64,000 nucleotides of DNA, taken from NCBI GenBank assembly GCA_025937835.1, contig JAICQO010000026.1, positions 1 to 64,000 of the forward strand, in the 5' to 3' direction. Below, piece after piece: positions 52,105 to 63,021 of this stretch. Both the position numbers and the translations under genes were made by a program. The stretch comes from Polyangiaceae bacterium (GTDB lineage Bacteria > Myxococcota_A > Polyangia > Polyangiales > Polyangiaceae). The notes beneath the pieces were generated by a model, which was given only the letters and a program-made list of their open reading frames with translations, was not told where the DNA came from and made no database searches. Position 1 is the first letter of the stretch, and each line of letters begins with the position of its first letter.

Positions 52105-52806
52105 TCACGGAAAGAACACGAAGCGCGCGCCGACCGTCACCCATTCGTGCATGGCCGTCTTCGGGATGTCGCCGTCGTCGCTCTCTCCGCCGGGCGGATC
52201 TTCGTCGTATCGCGTGTACTTGCCGATCGAGACGTCGAAGAACGGGCCGAGCCCGAAACCCCGGCTCAGCCGAAAGTCCAGCCCCGCCATGACGCGCGCG
52301 TATTCGGGCCCGGAGTAAGTGAACGAGCCGCGGTCGTCGCCATCGGACATGGCGATCGTCAGCCGTTCGAAGCCGATTCCATAGCCGATCCAGGGGTTGG
52401 TTCGGCCGTGGGGCATGAGCTGAAAGTGCCCTTCCAAACCAGCGCGGATCCCGAGCGCGTAGCAATCGAAGTCCGAGTCGTCGCACAGGTCGTCGAGGTT
52501 GCCCGCGGCCAGGCCGCCGGCGATTCCCAGGTAGCCGCCGAGGAACAGGTTCGGCACGACCTTGCCCCCGAGCTCCACGATCACTGGCACCTGTCCGGTC
52601 GTGACGTCCGACATCTTGGCTGAGCCGACACCGCTGGCCTTGCCGAGCGGGTAGGCGAAGCCGCTGCGAAGCGCCATCTGGAAGCCAAGCCGCACCGCCG
52701 GGCCCCTGCGATCTCCACCGAAATCGTAATCCAGGACGTCCGCGCGTGCCGCCGGCGTCTGGAAGACGACCAGACACAGCCCGAGCGAAGCAGCCAGGGA
52801 CTTCAT
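52105..52806 (-). CDS. Outer-membrane beta-barrel protein
   Basis: 233 residues from ATG 52806 with a clean signal peptide (MKSLAASLGLCLVVFQTPAA...). The mature part alternates hydrophobic and polar residues (VRLGFQMALRSGFAYPLG, FLGGYLGIAGGLAAGN, WIGYGIGFERLTIAMSD, ARVMAGLDFRLSRGFGLG) and ends FVFFP, a near-terminal aromatic. Function unknown. It converges on dapB. Confidence 0.8.
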   Translation of the reverse strand: MKSLAASLGLCLVVFQTPAARADVLDYDFGGDRRGPAVRLGFQMALRSGFAYPLGKASGVGSAKMSDVTTGQVPVIVELGGKVVPNLFLGGYLGIAGGLAAGNLDDLCDDSDFDCYALGIRAGLEGHFQLMPHGRTNPWIGYGIGFERLTIAMSDGDDRGSFTYSGPEYARVMAGLDFRLSRGFGLGPFFDVSIGKYTRYDEDPPGGESDDGDIPKTAMHEWVTVGARFVFFP

Positions 52807-52879
52807 GGACTTCGCATAGGCGGCCCCGGCTCTGATCGCAAGCCCGTTGCGCGGGCGTGGAAAATCGCCCCCGCTCGGA

Positions 52880-54040
52880 TCAGCTCGAGTCGCGGCTGCG
52901 CTTGAGGCGGCCGTCTTTGTCGAACTCGCCTTCGACGTCCGGATCGACGGCGGGCTCATCCGCGGCCTTTTCGGCCTCGTCTTCGTCGCGCTCGTCTTCG
53001 TCGCGTTCGTCGACTTCTTCGTCGTCTTCGTCGTCTTCGGGGCGCTCGTCTTCGTCGCGTTCGTCGACTTCTTCGTCGTCTTCGTCCGTGGGCCAAGCCG
53101 CTGGCAGACGATTTTTGAAAGACCAGTAGAGCCCGTAGTACCCGAGCAGCATCCCCGGAAGACTCAAGATCTGGCCCATGCGCAGCGGAGAGTCCGGGGA
53201 GATACCGTCGTACTCCTTGAAGAACTCGATGCCGAATCGGCCCGTGAAATAGATCGCGAAGAACGCGGCGATCATCACTCCGCGCGGGCGCTTCTCGCGG
53301 CCGAGCTTGCGATCGATCAGGTACAGGCAGAGCAGCACGAACAGGCCGAGGGCGATCTCGTAGATCTGGCTCGGGTGCCGGAGCGGAGCGGGCGAGATGT
53401 TGTCGTCGAAGCGCGGGAAACGAAAGCCCCAGGTGCCGTCCGTCGGCTTGCCGACGATCTCCGAGTTCAGCAAGTTGCCGACCCGAACCAGGGTGGCGCC
53501 GAGCGCCGCCGAGAACGCGAAGCGATCCGCCCCCTCGAGGAAGGGGATGCCGCGGCGCTTGCAGAACAGCCACATCGCCGTGATCAGCCCGAGCACTGCG
53601 CCGTGACTCGCGAGGCCGCCCGTCCAGATCTTCAGCACCCAGGCTGGATCGGCCAGGGCCTTGTCGAGATCGTAGAAGAGGACGTGGCCGAGGCGGGCGC
53701 CGACCAACACGCCGAGCACGCCGTAGATGATGAAGTCGTTCGCGTCCTCGGCGGGGCCGCGCGCGCGGGTGATCTGCCACTTGAGCAGCGCGTGACCGCC
53801 CAGAAACACGAACACGAACAGCAAGCTGTAGTAGCGGATGCCGTACGACTCCGGCATGTAGTTCGCGACCACGGCTGCGAGCACCGCGAAGAACACGCCG
53901 GACCAGAGCTGGTCCTTCTCCTTCCGCACGAGGCCGTAAATGAAGGAGATACCGGCAAACCCTCCCAGCACGGCGACTACCGCGCTGCGCGGCAGGCTGG
54001 TCATTATCGGAGGGATGTCCCAATCAACGGTGGGCAGCAT
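52880..54040 (-). CDS. lgt: Prolipoprotein diacylglyceryl transferase with a long acidic tail
   Basis: 386 residues from ATG 54040. Seven hydrophobic helices, with GVLGVLVGARLGHVLFYD, GGLASHGAVLGLITAMW, RVGNLLNSEIVGKPT and HPSQIYEIALGLF carrying the Lgt motifs (Arg143 and His103 equivalents of the E. coli enzyme). After the last helix (~320) comes a ~65-residue tail made of Asp/Glu/Arg with two copies of DEDDEEVDERDEDER and an Asp-rich end; E. coli Lgt has none. It attaches diacylglycerol to the Cys of lipoproteins, of which several are encoded in this window. Confidence 0.93.
   Translation of the reverse strand: MLPTVDWDIPPIMTSLPRSAVVAVLGGFAGISFIYGLVRKEKDQLWSGVFFAVLAAVVANYMPESYGIRYYSLLFVFVFLGGHALLKWQITRARGPAEDANDFIIYGVLGVLVGARLGHVLFYDLDKALADPAWVLKIWTGGLASHGAVLGLITAMWLFCKRRGIPFLEGADRFAFSAALGATLVRVGNLLNSEIVGKPTDGTWGFRFPRFDDNISPAPLRHPSQIYEIALGLFVLLCLYLIDRKLGREKRPRGVMIAAFFAIYFTGRFGIEFFKEYDGISPDSPLRMGQILSLPGMLLGYYGLYWSFKNRLPAAWPTDEDDEEVDERDEDERPEDDEDDEEVDERDEDERDEDEAEKAADEPAVDPDVEGEFDKDGRLKRSRDSS
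52988..53086 (+). repeat. Tandem 54 bp repeat coding the acidic tail of Lgt
   Basis: A 45-base block at 52988-53032 recurs exactly at 53042-53086, a period of 54 bases or 18 codons. The two copies encode the duplicated acidic tail of Lgt. Confidence 0.9.
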
Positions 54041-54165
54041 TGAGCTCCTCGTCTTGCCCCCCGGGTTCGTTTCCGGGGGATCGAGCGGCCCTCACGTAAC
54101 CCAAAGCGTCCCGCAAAGCCAGGCAGAGCGCTCGAATGCACCGAACCGCGGGCCCGGGGGCGGGC

Positions 54166-54873
54166 TCAGACGCCGAGCGCGGCTAGCTGAGACTCGACGA
54201 TCTCGGCCCAACCGGCGTTTGCTCGCGGATTGGCCGGGCTCGGGTGCAGGATCGTTCCGATCGCGATGCCCCGTCCGTCGAGCGCTCGGCGCGCCGCGGA
54301 CTCCGCGAAGCCACCGACGCCGATCACCAGCTTCGGCTCGAGCAGGCGCGTCATCTCCGAGAGCGCTTGGTCGCAGGCGGCGAACAGCTCCGCCTGCTCC
54401 GAGCGCGGCAGCTTGTCGGGAGTTCGGTTCTTCCCGCTCTCTTCGATGAAGACCAGCGGGCAGTAATTCCAGACGAAGAAGCGCTCGAAGAATTTCTCGG
54501 CCTTGCCGAAGCGTTTCTGCGCCCAGCCCCAGAGCCGCGTGCCACTCACCTCCGAGCGGGGGCAGTCGAAACCCAGCACCGGACGCGCGGGGTGCTCCAA
54601 GCTCGGTTTACCCACCTTGGCCTCGATGCCCAGAAACTCACGCACCATCTTCACGTCCCCGAACGGGACGCCGGTCTGCGCCATCCCGAACGGACCCGGG
54701 TTCATGCCGAGTAAGAACACGCGGCCGCGCTGCTCGCCGTAGCGTTCCAGGTAGGCCTCGTTGGCGCGGCGCGCGTAGTCGAGCGGGTTGTACACGAACG
54801 CCGTCGGCGCGGAGAATTCGAGCTTTGCCACGCGCTTTCCGAGCTCGCGGCTAATGGTGAGCAGCTTCGGCAT
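54166..54873 (-). CDS. SMUG1-like uracil-DNA glycosylase
   Basis: 235 residues from ATG 54873. LGMNPGPFGMAQTGVPFG carries the SMUG-type catalytic loop (GMNPGPFGM..TG.PFG), GTRLWGWA and the late LHPSPANPRANAGW provide the second active-site motif (H-P-S-P..P). It would excise uracil and related bases in base-excision repair. The open frame upstream to 54987 is unrelated. Confidence 0.88.
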   Translation of the reverse strand: MPKLLTISRELGKRVAKLEFSAPTAFVYNPLDYARRANEAYLERYGEQRGRVFLLGMNPGPFGMAQTGVPFGDVKMVREFLGIEAKVGKPSLEHPARPVLGFDCPRSEVSGTRLWGWAQKRFGKAEKFFERFFVWNYCPLVFIEESGKNRTPDKLPRSEQAELFAACDQALSEMTRLLEPKLVIGVGGFAESAARRALDGRGIAIGTILHPSPANPRANAGWAEIVESQLAALGV

Positions 54874-54909
54874 CGGCAGGAAGGCTCGTACTATGGAACA
54901 CTCGGGCGC

Positions 54910-56505
54910 ATGGACAAGGCCGAGCCGATCGACCGGAGGAGCGCCGAACGCGGCAGCTGGGACGCGGTAATCGTGGGCGCCGGACACAACGCGCTGGTGG
55001 CCGGGATCTTCCTCGCGCGCGCGGGGCTACGGGTCCTGATGCTCGAGGCTCGGGCCGTAGTCGGCGGCGCGGCGCGCACGGAGCGGCCGTTCGCGAAGGC
55101 GCCCAACCTGCCGACGTCGACCGGCGCATACCTGCTCGGGCTCATGCCTCCGGAGTTGCTGCGCGCGCTCGGCATCGAGCTTCGCCTGATCCGTCGCGAC
55201 CCGCACTACTTCCTGCCGACGACCTCGGGGCGCTACCTGCTGCTCGGCTCGGACACGGCGCAGGTCGAGCAGAACTTTCGCAAGTTCTTCTCCGACAAGG
55301 ATCTCTCGGAGAACGCGCGCCTCGAGCGGGAGATCGCCGCGCTCCGCGAAGACGTGGCGCCGACCTGGCTCGAGGAGCCGCTGTCGATCGAGGACACCGC
55401 CGAGCGCTACGTGCGGCCCGAGCTCCGCGAGGTGTTCGTGAAGCTCTGCCGCGGTTCGATCGGGGAGTACCTCGGTCGTTTCGAGTTCGACACCGAGCTC
55501 TTGCCGGCGATGTACGCCGTCACCGACGGCTTCTCCGGGTTGTACGGGGGGTGGGATAGCCCCGGGACGGGCATGAATTTCCTGATCCACAACATGTGCC
55601 GGCTGCCGAGCGGCGGCGGCACGTGGATGATCGTCCAGGGTGGCATGGGCAGCGTCACGCAGCAGCTGTTCGCGGCGTTCCGTCGCGCGGGCGGCGAGGT
55701 GATGGTGAACGAGCCGGTCGAGCGCGTGATCGTCGAGGGCGGGAGCGCGCGCGGCGTCGTGCTCGGCGGCGGCCTCGAGCTCCGCGCGAAGGTGGTGGTC
55801 GCGGGCTGCGACCCGTTCACGCTCCGCGACCTGGTCGGCGACGACGCCTTCCCCGAGCCGCTCGGGCAGCGGCTCGACGCCATGAAGAAGCCCGGCTCCA
55901 CCTTCAAGCTGAACCTGGCGCTTGCCCGCATGCCGCGCTTCACGTGTCTGCCCGATCCGCCCGGGAACTTCGGCCCGACCGTGCACCTGCTCCCCGAGGG
56001 CGAGAGCGTGATCTCGGAGCTCCGGAACGCCTTTCGCACGGTTCAGGAGGGGCGGCTCGCCGACTCGCCGACCATCGAGTGGTACGTTCACACGCCGCTC
56101 GATCCCTCGCTCAGCGACGAGCACGGCCGGCTCAGCTCCGCGCTGTTCGTGCAGTGGGTGCCCTACGAGCTCGCCGGCTCGAGCTGGGACGTCGAGGCCG
56201 AGCGCTACGCCGATCGCTTGCTCGCCATCTGCGATCGCTACGCACCCGGGACCTCGAGCCTGGTCGTCGACCGCATGCCGCTCCACCCGCAGGCGATCGA
56301 ACGCCGCTTCGGGATGCGCCACGGCCACATTCACCACATCGACAATTCGTTCGGCTTTTCGGACCGCTTCCCGCACGCGCTGCCGATCCAGGGCCTGTAT
56401 TCGTGCAGCGCCGGGACCCACCCGGCAGGCTCGGTGATCGGCTGCGCCGGCTACGTCGCCTCGAAGCGCGTGCTCGCCGACCTGGAAAAACTACCGCAAA
56501 TGTGA
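54910..56505 (+). CDS. PYROXD2/phytoene-desaturase-like FAD oxidoreductase
   Basis: 531 residues from ATG 54910. N-terminal dinucleotide-binding motif VIVGAGHNALVAGIFLARAG (~20-39) with the 'GAGHN' variant of the PYROXD2/CrtI-like group, then GGAARTERPF, and MGSVTQQLFAAFRRAGGEV with the second Rossmann part VVVAGCDPFTL, and an aromatic C-terminal end PIQGLYSCSAGTHPAGSV. Substrate unknown; no carotenoid genes are nearby. It is followed 12 bases later by pheS. Confidence 0.85.
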   Translation: MDKAEPIDRRSAERGSWDAVIVGAGHNALVAGIFLARAGLRVLMLEARAVVGGAARTERPFAKAPNLPTSTGAYLLGLMPPELLRALGIELRLIRRDPHYFLPTTSGRYLLLGSDTAQVEQNFRKFFSDKDLSENARLEREIAALREDVAPTWLEEPLSIEDTAERYVRPELREVFVKLCRGSIGEYLGRFEFDTELLPAMYAVTDGFSGLYGGWDSPGTGMNFLIHNMCRLPSGGGTWMIVQGGMGSVTQQLFAAFRRAGGEVMVNEPVERVIVEGGSARGVVLGGGLELRAKVVVAGCDPFTLRDLVGDDAFPEPLGQRLDAMKKPGSTFKLNLALARMPRFTCLPDPPGNFGPTVHLLPEGESVISELRNAFRTVQEGRLADSPTIEWYVHTPLDPSLSDEHGRLSSALFVQWVPYELAGSSWDVEAERYADRLLAICDRYAPGTSSLVVDRMPLHPQAIERRFGMRHGHIHHIDNSFGFSDRFPHALPIQGLYSCSAGTHPAGSVIGCAGYVASKRVLADLEKLPQM

Positions 56506-56517
56506 CATGGCACGCCC

Positions 56518-57549
56518 ATGCCGGAAGCCCCCGAAGACCTCGACGCCTACTCCGCCCGCGCGCTCGGCGAGATCAGCGGAGTCTCCGACGCGAAGGCACT
56601 CGACGCCTGGTACCGCGCCCACCTGGCGCCGTCCGGCGCGATGAACGCGTTTCGGAAGCGGATCGGTACGCTGCCGGTGGAGGAGCGCAAGCCCTTCGGC
56701 GCGCGCGTCAACCAGGTCGCGACGGCGCTCAAGGCTGCCTACGATCGCCACACCGAGCAGGTGTCCAAGCTCGAGCTCGAGCGCTCGATCCAGAAAGACA
56801 GCATCGACGTCTCGCTGCCGAGCCGGCCGCGCGCGCGCGGCGGTTACCACCCGATCACGCTCGTCATCCGCGAGTTCGAGAAGGTCTTCAACGATCTCGG
56901 CTTTGCCACCTTCGAATCGCGTCACGCCGAGCTCGACGAGTTCAACTTCGAGCTCTTGAACATGCCGCCCGCGCATCCCGCGCGCGACATGCAAGACACC
57001 TTCTACCTGTCGGAGCGCGCCGTGTTGCGCACGCACACCTCCGCGGGTCAAATCCACGCCATGCGCCGCTACGCGCCGGGCCCGGTGCGTGTGATCTTGC
57101 CCGGGCGCTGCTACCGCCACGAGCAGGTGACCACGCGCGCTGAGTGCCAGTTTCATCAGATCGAGGGCCTGATGGTGGGTCCCGACGTGCGGCTCAGCGA
57201 TCTGAAGGGCGTGCTGCTGCGCTTCGCGCGCCGCATGTTCGGCTCGGACCGGGTGCGCATGCGCGGCAGCTATTTCCCGTTCACGGAGCCGAGCGTCGAG
57301 GTCGACATGCGCTGCACGCTGTGCGGCGGCTCCGGCTGCCGCGTCTGCAAGCAGAGCGGCTGGCTGGAGCTCGGCGGCGCCGGCCTCGTGCATCCGGTGG
57401 TGTTGAAGAACGGCGGCTACGACCCCGAAAAGGTACGCGGCATCGCCTTCGGTATGGGCATCGATCGCACCTTCATGCTGCTCCACGGCGTGCCCGACAT
57501 CCGTTACCTGTTCCAGAACGATCTGCGGTTCTTGACCCAGTTCGGCTGA
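56518..57549 (+). CDS. pheS: Phenylalanyl-tRNA synthetase alpha subunit
   Basis: 343 residues from ATG 56518. It makes Phe-tRNA with PheT. Motif 1 region FEKVFNDLGF, motif 2 RCYRHEQVTTRAECQFHQIE, and motif 3 GIAFGMGIDRTFMLLHG are clear. The insertion with CTLCGGSGCRVCKQSGW, four Cys, is known from some PheS proteins. Confidence 0.95.
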   Translation: MPEAPEDLDAYSARALGEISGVSDAKALDAWYRAHLAPSGAMNAFRKRIGTLPVEERKPFGARVNQVATALKAAYDRHTEQVSKLELERSIQKDSIDVSLPSRPRARGGYHPITLVIREFEKVFNDLGFATFESRHAELDEFNFELLNMPPAHPARDMQDTFYLSERAVLRTHTSAGQIHAMRRYAPGPVRVILPGRCYRHEQVTTRAECQFHQIEGLMVGPDVRLSDLKGVLLRFARRMFGSDRVRMRGSYFPFTEPSVEVDMRCTLCGGSGCRVCKQSGWLELGGAGLVHPVVLKNGGYDPEKVRGIAFGMGIDRTFMLLHGVPDIRYLFQNDLRFLTQFG

Positions 57550-57599
57550 GCCCGTTCGCGTTCGTTTGATCCGTTCCTCGCTGCTTCGTTGAGTTCCGC

Positions 57600-60038
57600 A
57601 TGAGAGTCCCCCTGTCCTGGCTGAACGAGTATTTCGTCGATCCGCTCGACGCCGCCGAAGTGGCAGAGCGGCTGACGCTCGCCGGAATCGAGGTCGAACG
57701 AGTGCAGGCGATCGGCGCCGTCGATCCCAAGGTCGTGGTGGGTGAGATCACGGGCGTCGAGGCCGTGGCCGGGACTCCGGCGCGCCTGTTGCGAATCAAC
57801 GCCGATCGCGCCCGCACCGTGGTCACGACGCTCCCGGAGCTAAAGGTCGGGCAGCGGCTGGCGCTCGCCTTGCCGGGCGCGACGCTCTACGCGGGCGGCG
57901 AGCCAACGCTGCGCGACGTCGAGGGTGGCGAGCTCTACGGTCACGCCTCCGAGGGCGTGCTGGCGAGCGCGGCGGACCTCGGCATCGGAGACGAAGCGTC
58001 GAAGCCCTTGGAGCTCGGCGCGAGCGCGACGCCGGGCTCGCCCGTGCTCGGTGCGCTCGGGCAGGCGCAGGGCCGCGCCGATCGCGTGCTCGAGCTGTCG
58101 ATCGTTCCGAACATCGCGCGCTGCCAGTCGATGCTTGGCGTCGCGCGTGAAGTGCGTGCGATCCTGCGCCGCGCCGCCAACCCCGAGCCCGTGCCGCCGG
58201 CGCTTTCTGGGGAAAATCGGCTGAAGCCGACGATCGAGGCCAGTGACGCCTGCTCGTCGCTCGCGCTGTATCTGATCGAGAACGTCGAGGTGCGCCGCTC
58301 CCCCGCCTGGCTCGAGCAGCGGCTCACGCTCGCCGGCATGTCGCCGATCAACAACGTGGTCGACGCTTCGAACTACGTGACGCTCGAGCTCGGTCAGCCC
58401 ACGCACCCCTACGACGCCGACAAGCTGCCGAGCCTCGATCTCGGGGTGCGCCGCGCGCGGGCCGGTGATCGGTTGCTCACCTTGCAGCAACCCGACACCG
58501 ACGCGCCGCTGGAGATGCCCCCAGGGGTGCCGCTGATCGTATCGAACGACCAGCCCGTGGCCGTGGCGGGCGTGGTCGGCGGCCGCCCGACTTCGATCGG
58601 AGAGCGGACGCGCCGGGTGTTGCTCGAATCCGCGGCCTTCGACTTCGTGCAGATCCGAAAGAGCCAGCAGGCGCTGCGCGCGTCGAGCGAGGCCAGCGCG
58701 CGCTTCAGCCGCGGCGTGAACCCCGAGCTGCCTCCCGTGGCGGCGGCGCGCTTCCTCGAGATTTTGCGACAAACCAGCCCGAACGCGGCGCTGGTCGCGA
58801 CCGGCGAGCGGTCGCTCGGGCTCCCGCCCCCGCGACGCATCGAGCTGGCGCAGGCGGCGCTCGACCAGAGCCTCGGCACGCACATCGAGCTCGAAGAAGC
58901 CGCGGATTGCTTGCGCCGGGTCGGGCTGGGCGTCGAGCTCGGCACCGATCGCCTGACGGCGATCGCCGGCAACTCGCGACAGGACGTGACCCTGCCGTGT
59001 GATCTGATCGAAGAGGTGGCGCGGCTCACCGGCTACGACCGCATCCCCGAGACGCTGCCGATCGAGCAGATCCCCGACCACGCGCCGGACCCGGCGCTGC
59101 TCGCGAGAGAAGAGCTGCGCGATGCGCTCGTGCGCGCGGGGCTGCAAGAAATCATCTGCTACTCGATGACGAGCCCCGAGCTGGAAGCGCGGCTCTTTTC
59201 GGGCGTTCCCGAAGAGGCGCGACAGCCCGCGAAGCTCGTGCAGCTCCTGAACCCCGTCAGCGCCGATCGCTCGGTGCTCCGAACCTCGCTGCTCCCGGGG
59301 CTGCTCGAGATCGCCGCCTCGAACCTGCGCCACACCGGCGGCTGCCGGCTGTTCGAAATCGGGCCGGTGTTTCTGGCCTCCGAAGGTCCGCTCCCGGACG
59401 AGCGCGAACGCGCGGCGTTTCTGCTCGCGGGCAGAGCCGACGAGCCGTCACTGCACGCTCGCGAACCGCGGCGCGTCGACTTCTTCGACGCGAAGGCGGT
59501 GCTCGAGAGCGCGCTCGGGAGCCTCGGTCTCGGCCGCGAGCTGGCGATCGAAGCCGCCAACGAGCCGGCGTTCCGTCCGGGCGCGAGCGCGCGCATTTCC
59601 TCCCGCGGTCGCGTGGTGGGCTCGGTGGGCGCCGTCCACCCGCTGGTCTTGCGCGCGTTCGAGCTCGAAGCGCAGCCGGTGTTCGTGGCCGAGCTCGAGC
59701 TCGGCGTGTTGCTCGCGGGTCTCGGCGAACGCGCGCGCTATGCAGAGTTCGACCGCCTGCCGTCGATCGACATCGACATCGCCTGTGTCGTGGCGCTGTC
59801 GGTCACCGCCGAGGCGGTGCGCCGTGTCGCGCGCGCGGCCGCCGGAGCGCTGCTGCGCGAGGTAGAGCTGTTCGACGTGTTCCGCGGCCCGCAGTTCGGC
59901 GAGGACCAAAAGGCGCTGGCAATCCGCCTGCGGTTGAACGCCGGAAACCGCACGCTGGAAATGGCCGAGGCGCTGGAGGTGCGCGGGCGCGTGGCTGCCG
60001 CCCTGCGGACGGAGCTCTCGGCGACCATCCGCGAGTGA
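57600..60038 (+). CDS. pheT: Phenylalanyl-tRNA synthetase beta subunit
   Basis: 812 residues from ATG 57600. MRVPLSWLNEYF start; N-terminal tRNA-binding (EMAP-like) domain; B3/B4 domain; B5 domain with DLIEEVARLTGYDRIPETLP; a class II-like core and a C-terminal ferredoxin-like anticodon-binding (FDX-ACB) domain ending near SVTAEAVRRVARAAAGALL. All are in usual order and length. Follows pheS by 50 bases. Confidence 0.95.
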   Translation: MRVPLSWLNEYFVDPLDAAEVAERLTLAGIEVERVQAIGAVDPKVVVGEITGVEAVAGTPARLLRINADRARTVVTTLPELKVGQRLALALPGATLYAGGEPTLRDVEGGELYGHASEGVLASAADLGIGDEASKPLELGASATPGSPVLGALGQAQGRADRVLELSIVPNIARCQSMLGVAREVRAILRRAANPEPVPPALSGENRLKPTIEASDACSSLALYLIENVEVRRSPAWLEQRLTLAGMSPINNVVDASNYVTLELGQPTHPYDADKLPSLDLGVRRARAGDRLLTLQQPDTDAPLEMPPGVPLIVSNDQPVAVAGVVGGRPTSIGERTRRVLLESAAFDFVQIRKSQQALRASSEASARFSRGVNPELPPVAAARFLEILRQTSPNAALVATGERSLGLPPPRRIELAQAALDQSLGTHIELEEAADCLRRVGLGVELGTDRLTAIAGNSRQDVTLPCDLIEEVARLTGYDRIPETLPIEQIPDHAPDPALLAREELRDALVRAGLQEIICYSMTSPELEARLFSGVPEEARQPAKLVQLLNPVSADRSVLRTSLLPGLLEIAASNLRHTGGCRLFEIGPVFLASEGPLPDERERAAFLLAGRADEPSLHAREPRRVDFFDAKAVLESALGSLGLGRELAIEAANEPAFRPGASARISSRGRVVGSVGAVHPLVLRAFELEAQPVFVAELELGVLLAGLGERARYAEFDRLPSIDIDIACVVALSVTAEAVRRVARAAAGALLREVELFDVFRGPQFGEDQKALAIRLRLNAGNRTLEMAEALEVRGRVAAALRTELSATIRE

Positions 60039-60174
60039 CGATTCGGCCGAAAACTGAAAGCCCGAGCCGGGGTGGGTTTCGGCCTCGTGAAAATCCTTGG
60101 GTGGTAAGCGCATCCCGAGCAGCGCGGCGCACAAAGGAGTAATCTCCGCCGTTGGTCCGGCAAAGGAGCCCCGC

Positions 60175-61542
<1,368 letters not shown>

Positions 61543-61585
61543 CTCGGCTGGTCTCGATGGTGTAGGCTCCGGCAGCTTGGCTCAC

Positions 61586-62134
61586 ATGCTGCGCAGGGAT
61601 TGTTTGAGGTTTGGGCTGATCGCGCCGGCCGCGGTCCTGTTGGGGGCGACCGCCGCACGAGCGAGTCAGTTCCTCCCGGTTCCGCTAGCGGAGCTGGTGC
61701 GCACCAGCGAGCGGATCTGGGTCGGGGTACCGCTCGAGAAGCACGCGGAGTGGATCGACAGCCCCGTCGGTCGCCTGATCGTCACCTACACGCGCGTGGC
61801 GCGCGATCGCGACGTGCTCGACAGCGGAGGCTCCGCCGAGCTCTGGGTTCGCACGCTCGGCGGCAGCATCGGCAAGATCGGCCAGCTCGTGCCCGGTGAA
61901 GCCAGGCTGGCGCTCGGAGAGCGTTGCCTGGTGTTCCTCTCTCGCGCGTCGGACCATCACCTGGTCAACGCCATGGCGCAGGGTCACTACGCCCTGCGCG
62001 CGAACCGCGGCGTGCCCTTGCTCCAGGCGAGCGACGAGGCGCTGCCGGCCCGCTCGCGCCGCGACTCTGCCGTGTCGCTCCTCACCGGGCAGGAGCTCGA
62101 GCGCGGCGTCGAGCGGATCCGGAGCGCACGGTGA
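61586..62134 (+). CDS. Exported protein of unknown function
   Basis: 182 residues from ATG 61586 (TTG 61577 nine bases earlier). A twin-arginine or Sec-like signal (MLRRDCLRFGLIAPAAVLLG) is followed by ~155 residues: LVRTSERIWVGVPLEKHAEW, GRLIVTYTRVARDRDVLD, SAELWVRTLGGSIGKIGQLV and LGERCLVFLSRASDHHLVNA. This order of repeated strand motifs is seen in exported proteins that often precede a metalloprotease in myxobacteria. Coupled to the protease gene by a four-base overlap. Confidence 0.75.
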   Translation: MLRRDCLRFGLIAPAAVLLGATAARASQFLPVPLAELVRTSERIWVGVPLEKHAEWIDSPVGRLIVTYTRVARDRDVLDSGGSAELWVRTLGGSIGKIGQLVPGEARLALGERCLVFLSRASDHHLVNAMAQGHYALRANRGVPLLQASDEALPARSRRDSAVSLLTGQELERGVERIRSAR

Positions 62135-63021
62135 AGCGAGCGCTGTCTTGGATGCTGCTCTGCGCGGGCGCGTTCGCGGCGTTTCCCGCGCAGGCTTACT
62201 GCATCGCGCGCGCTTGCGACGAAGACGATCCCGGCGCGCAATGCGCGTACGACGGTTTTGGCTGCCCCGTGACCGAGTCGCGGCCGGCGCTGTTCTGGCC
62301 TTCGAAGTGCGTGAGCTTCGGTGTCAACGCTGCCGGCTCGGAGAAGTACGAGATCGACTACGACCTCGCCAACGAGGCGGCCGAGCTCGCCGTCTCGCGC
62401 TGGGTCGAGGCGGACTGCGGCGACGGAGCACCGGGCGTGAAGTTGCTGAACGTCGGACCCGTCGCTTGCGGCGAGGTCGAATACAACCAGACCGGCAACG
62501 CGAACGTCCTCTTGTTCACGGACGAGGAGTGGCCGTTCGGTGACGAACGCCGCACGATCGCCCTGACGATCATTCAGTTCAGCACCGAGACCGGCGAGAT
62601 CTACGACGCGGACATCGCCATCAACTCGGCGAACATGCCGTTCGAATCGCCGAACAACGAAGGCGGGCTGATCCTGTCGTCGGTGCTGACCCACGAGATG
62701 GGTCACTTCCTCGGCCTCGGGCACTCGTCGGAGGCCACCGCCGTGATGGCGCCGAGCTACGCCGACACCGAGACCGGCGAGCTCCGGCAAGACGACATCG
62801 ACGGCATCTGCGCGCTTCACCCCCCGGACGAGGCTGCGTCGGAGGCCGAGTGCACTCCGCGGCACGGGTTGTCGAAGCTCTGCGGGGGGCGCGTGCCGAC
62901 GGCCTCGGGCGGTTGCGCCGTCGCGGTCCCGCCGTCGGGCGGAGCGTCGTGGTGGGCGGCGCTGGCCGCACTGGGCTTTGCCCGACTGAAAGCCCGTTGC
63001 CGGGCTCGCCAGGTGCGCTAG
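62131..63021 (+). CDS. Matrixin-like metalloprotease with MYXO-CTERM tail
   Basis: 296 residues from GTG 62131 (GTGA overlap). Signal peptide MKRALSWMLLCAGAFAAFPA; catalytic SSVLTHEMGHFLGLGHSSE gives HExxHxxGxxH and a downstream Met-turn AVMAPSY, the pattern of metzincins (matrixin, M10). After a Pro/Cys linker comes GGCAVAVPPSGGASWWAALA and ARLKARCRARQ, a MYXO-CTERM-type tail. It should be exported and anchored or released at the outer surface. Confidence 0.9.
   Translation: MKRALSWMLLCAGAFAAFPAQAYCIARACDEDDPGAQCAYDGFGCPVTESRPALFWPSKCVSFGVNAAGSEKYEIDYDLANEAAELAVSRWVEADCGDGAPGVKLLNVGPVACGEVEYNQTGNANVLLFTDEEWPFGDERRTIALTIIQFSTETGEIYDADIAINSANMPFESPNNEGGLILSSVLTHEMGHFLGLGHSSEATAVMAPSYADTETGELRQDDIDGICALHPPDEAASEAECTPRHGLSKLCGGRVPTASGGCAVAVPPSGGASWWAALAALGFARLKARCRARQVR

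Noticed and set aside
54056-54079. CCCCCGGG...CCGGGGG hairpin in the lgt leader as an RNA switch
   Set aside because: Too short to judge, and no known class matches; such stems arise often in DNA of this GC content.
57304-57360. Four-Cys insertion in PheS as a novelty
   Set aside because: This zinc-knuckle-like insertion is known in PheS of several bacterial groups.
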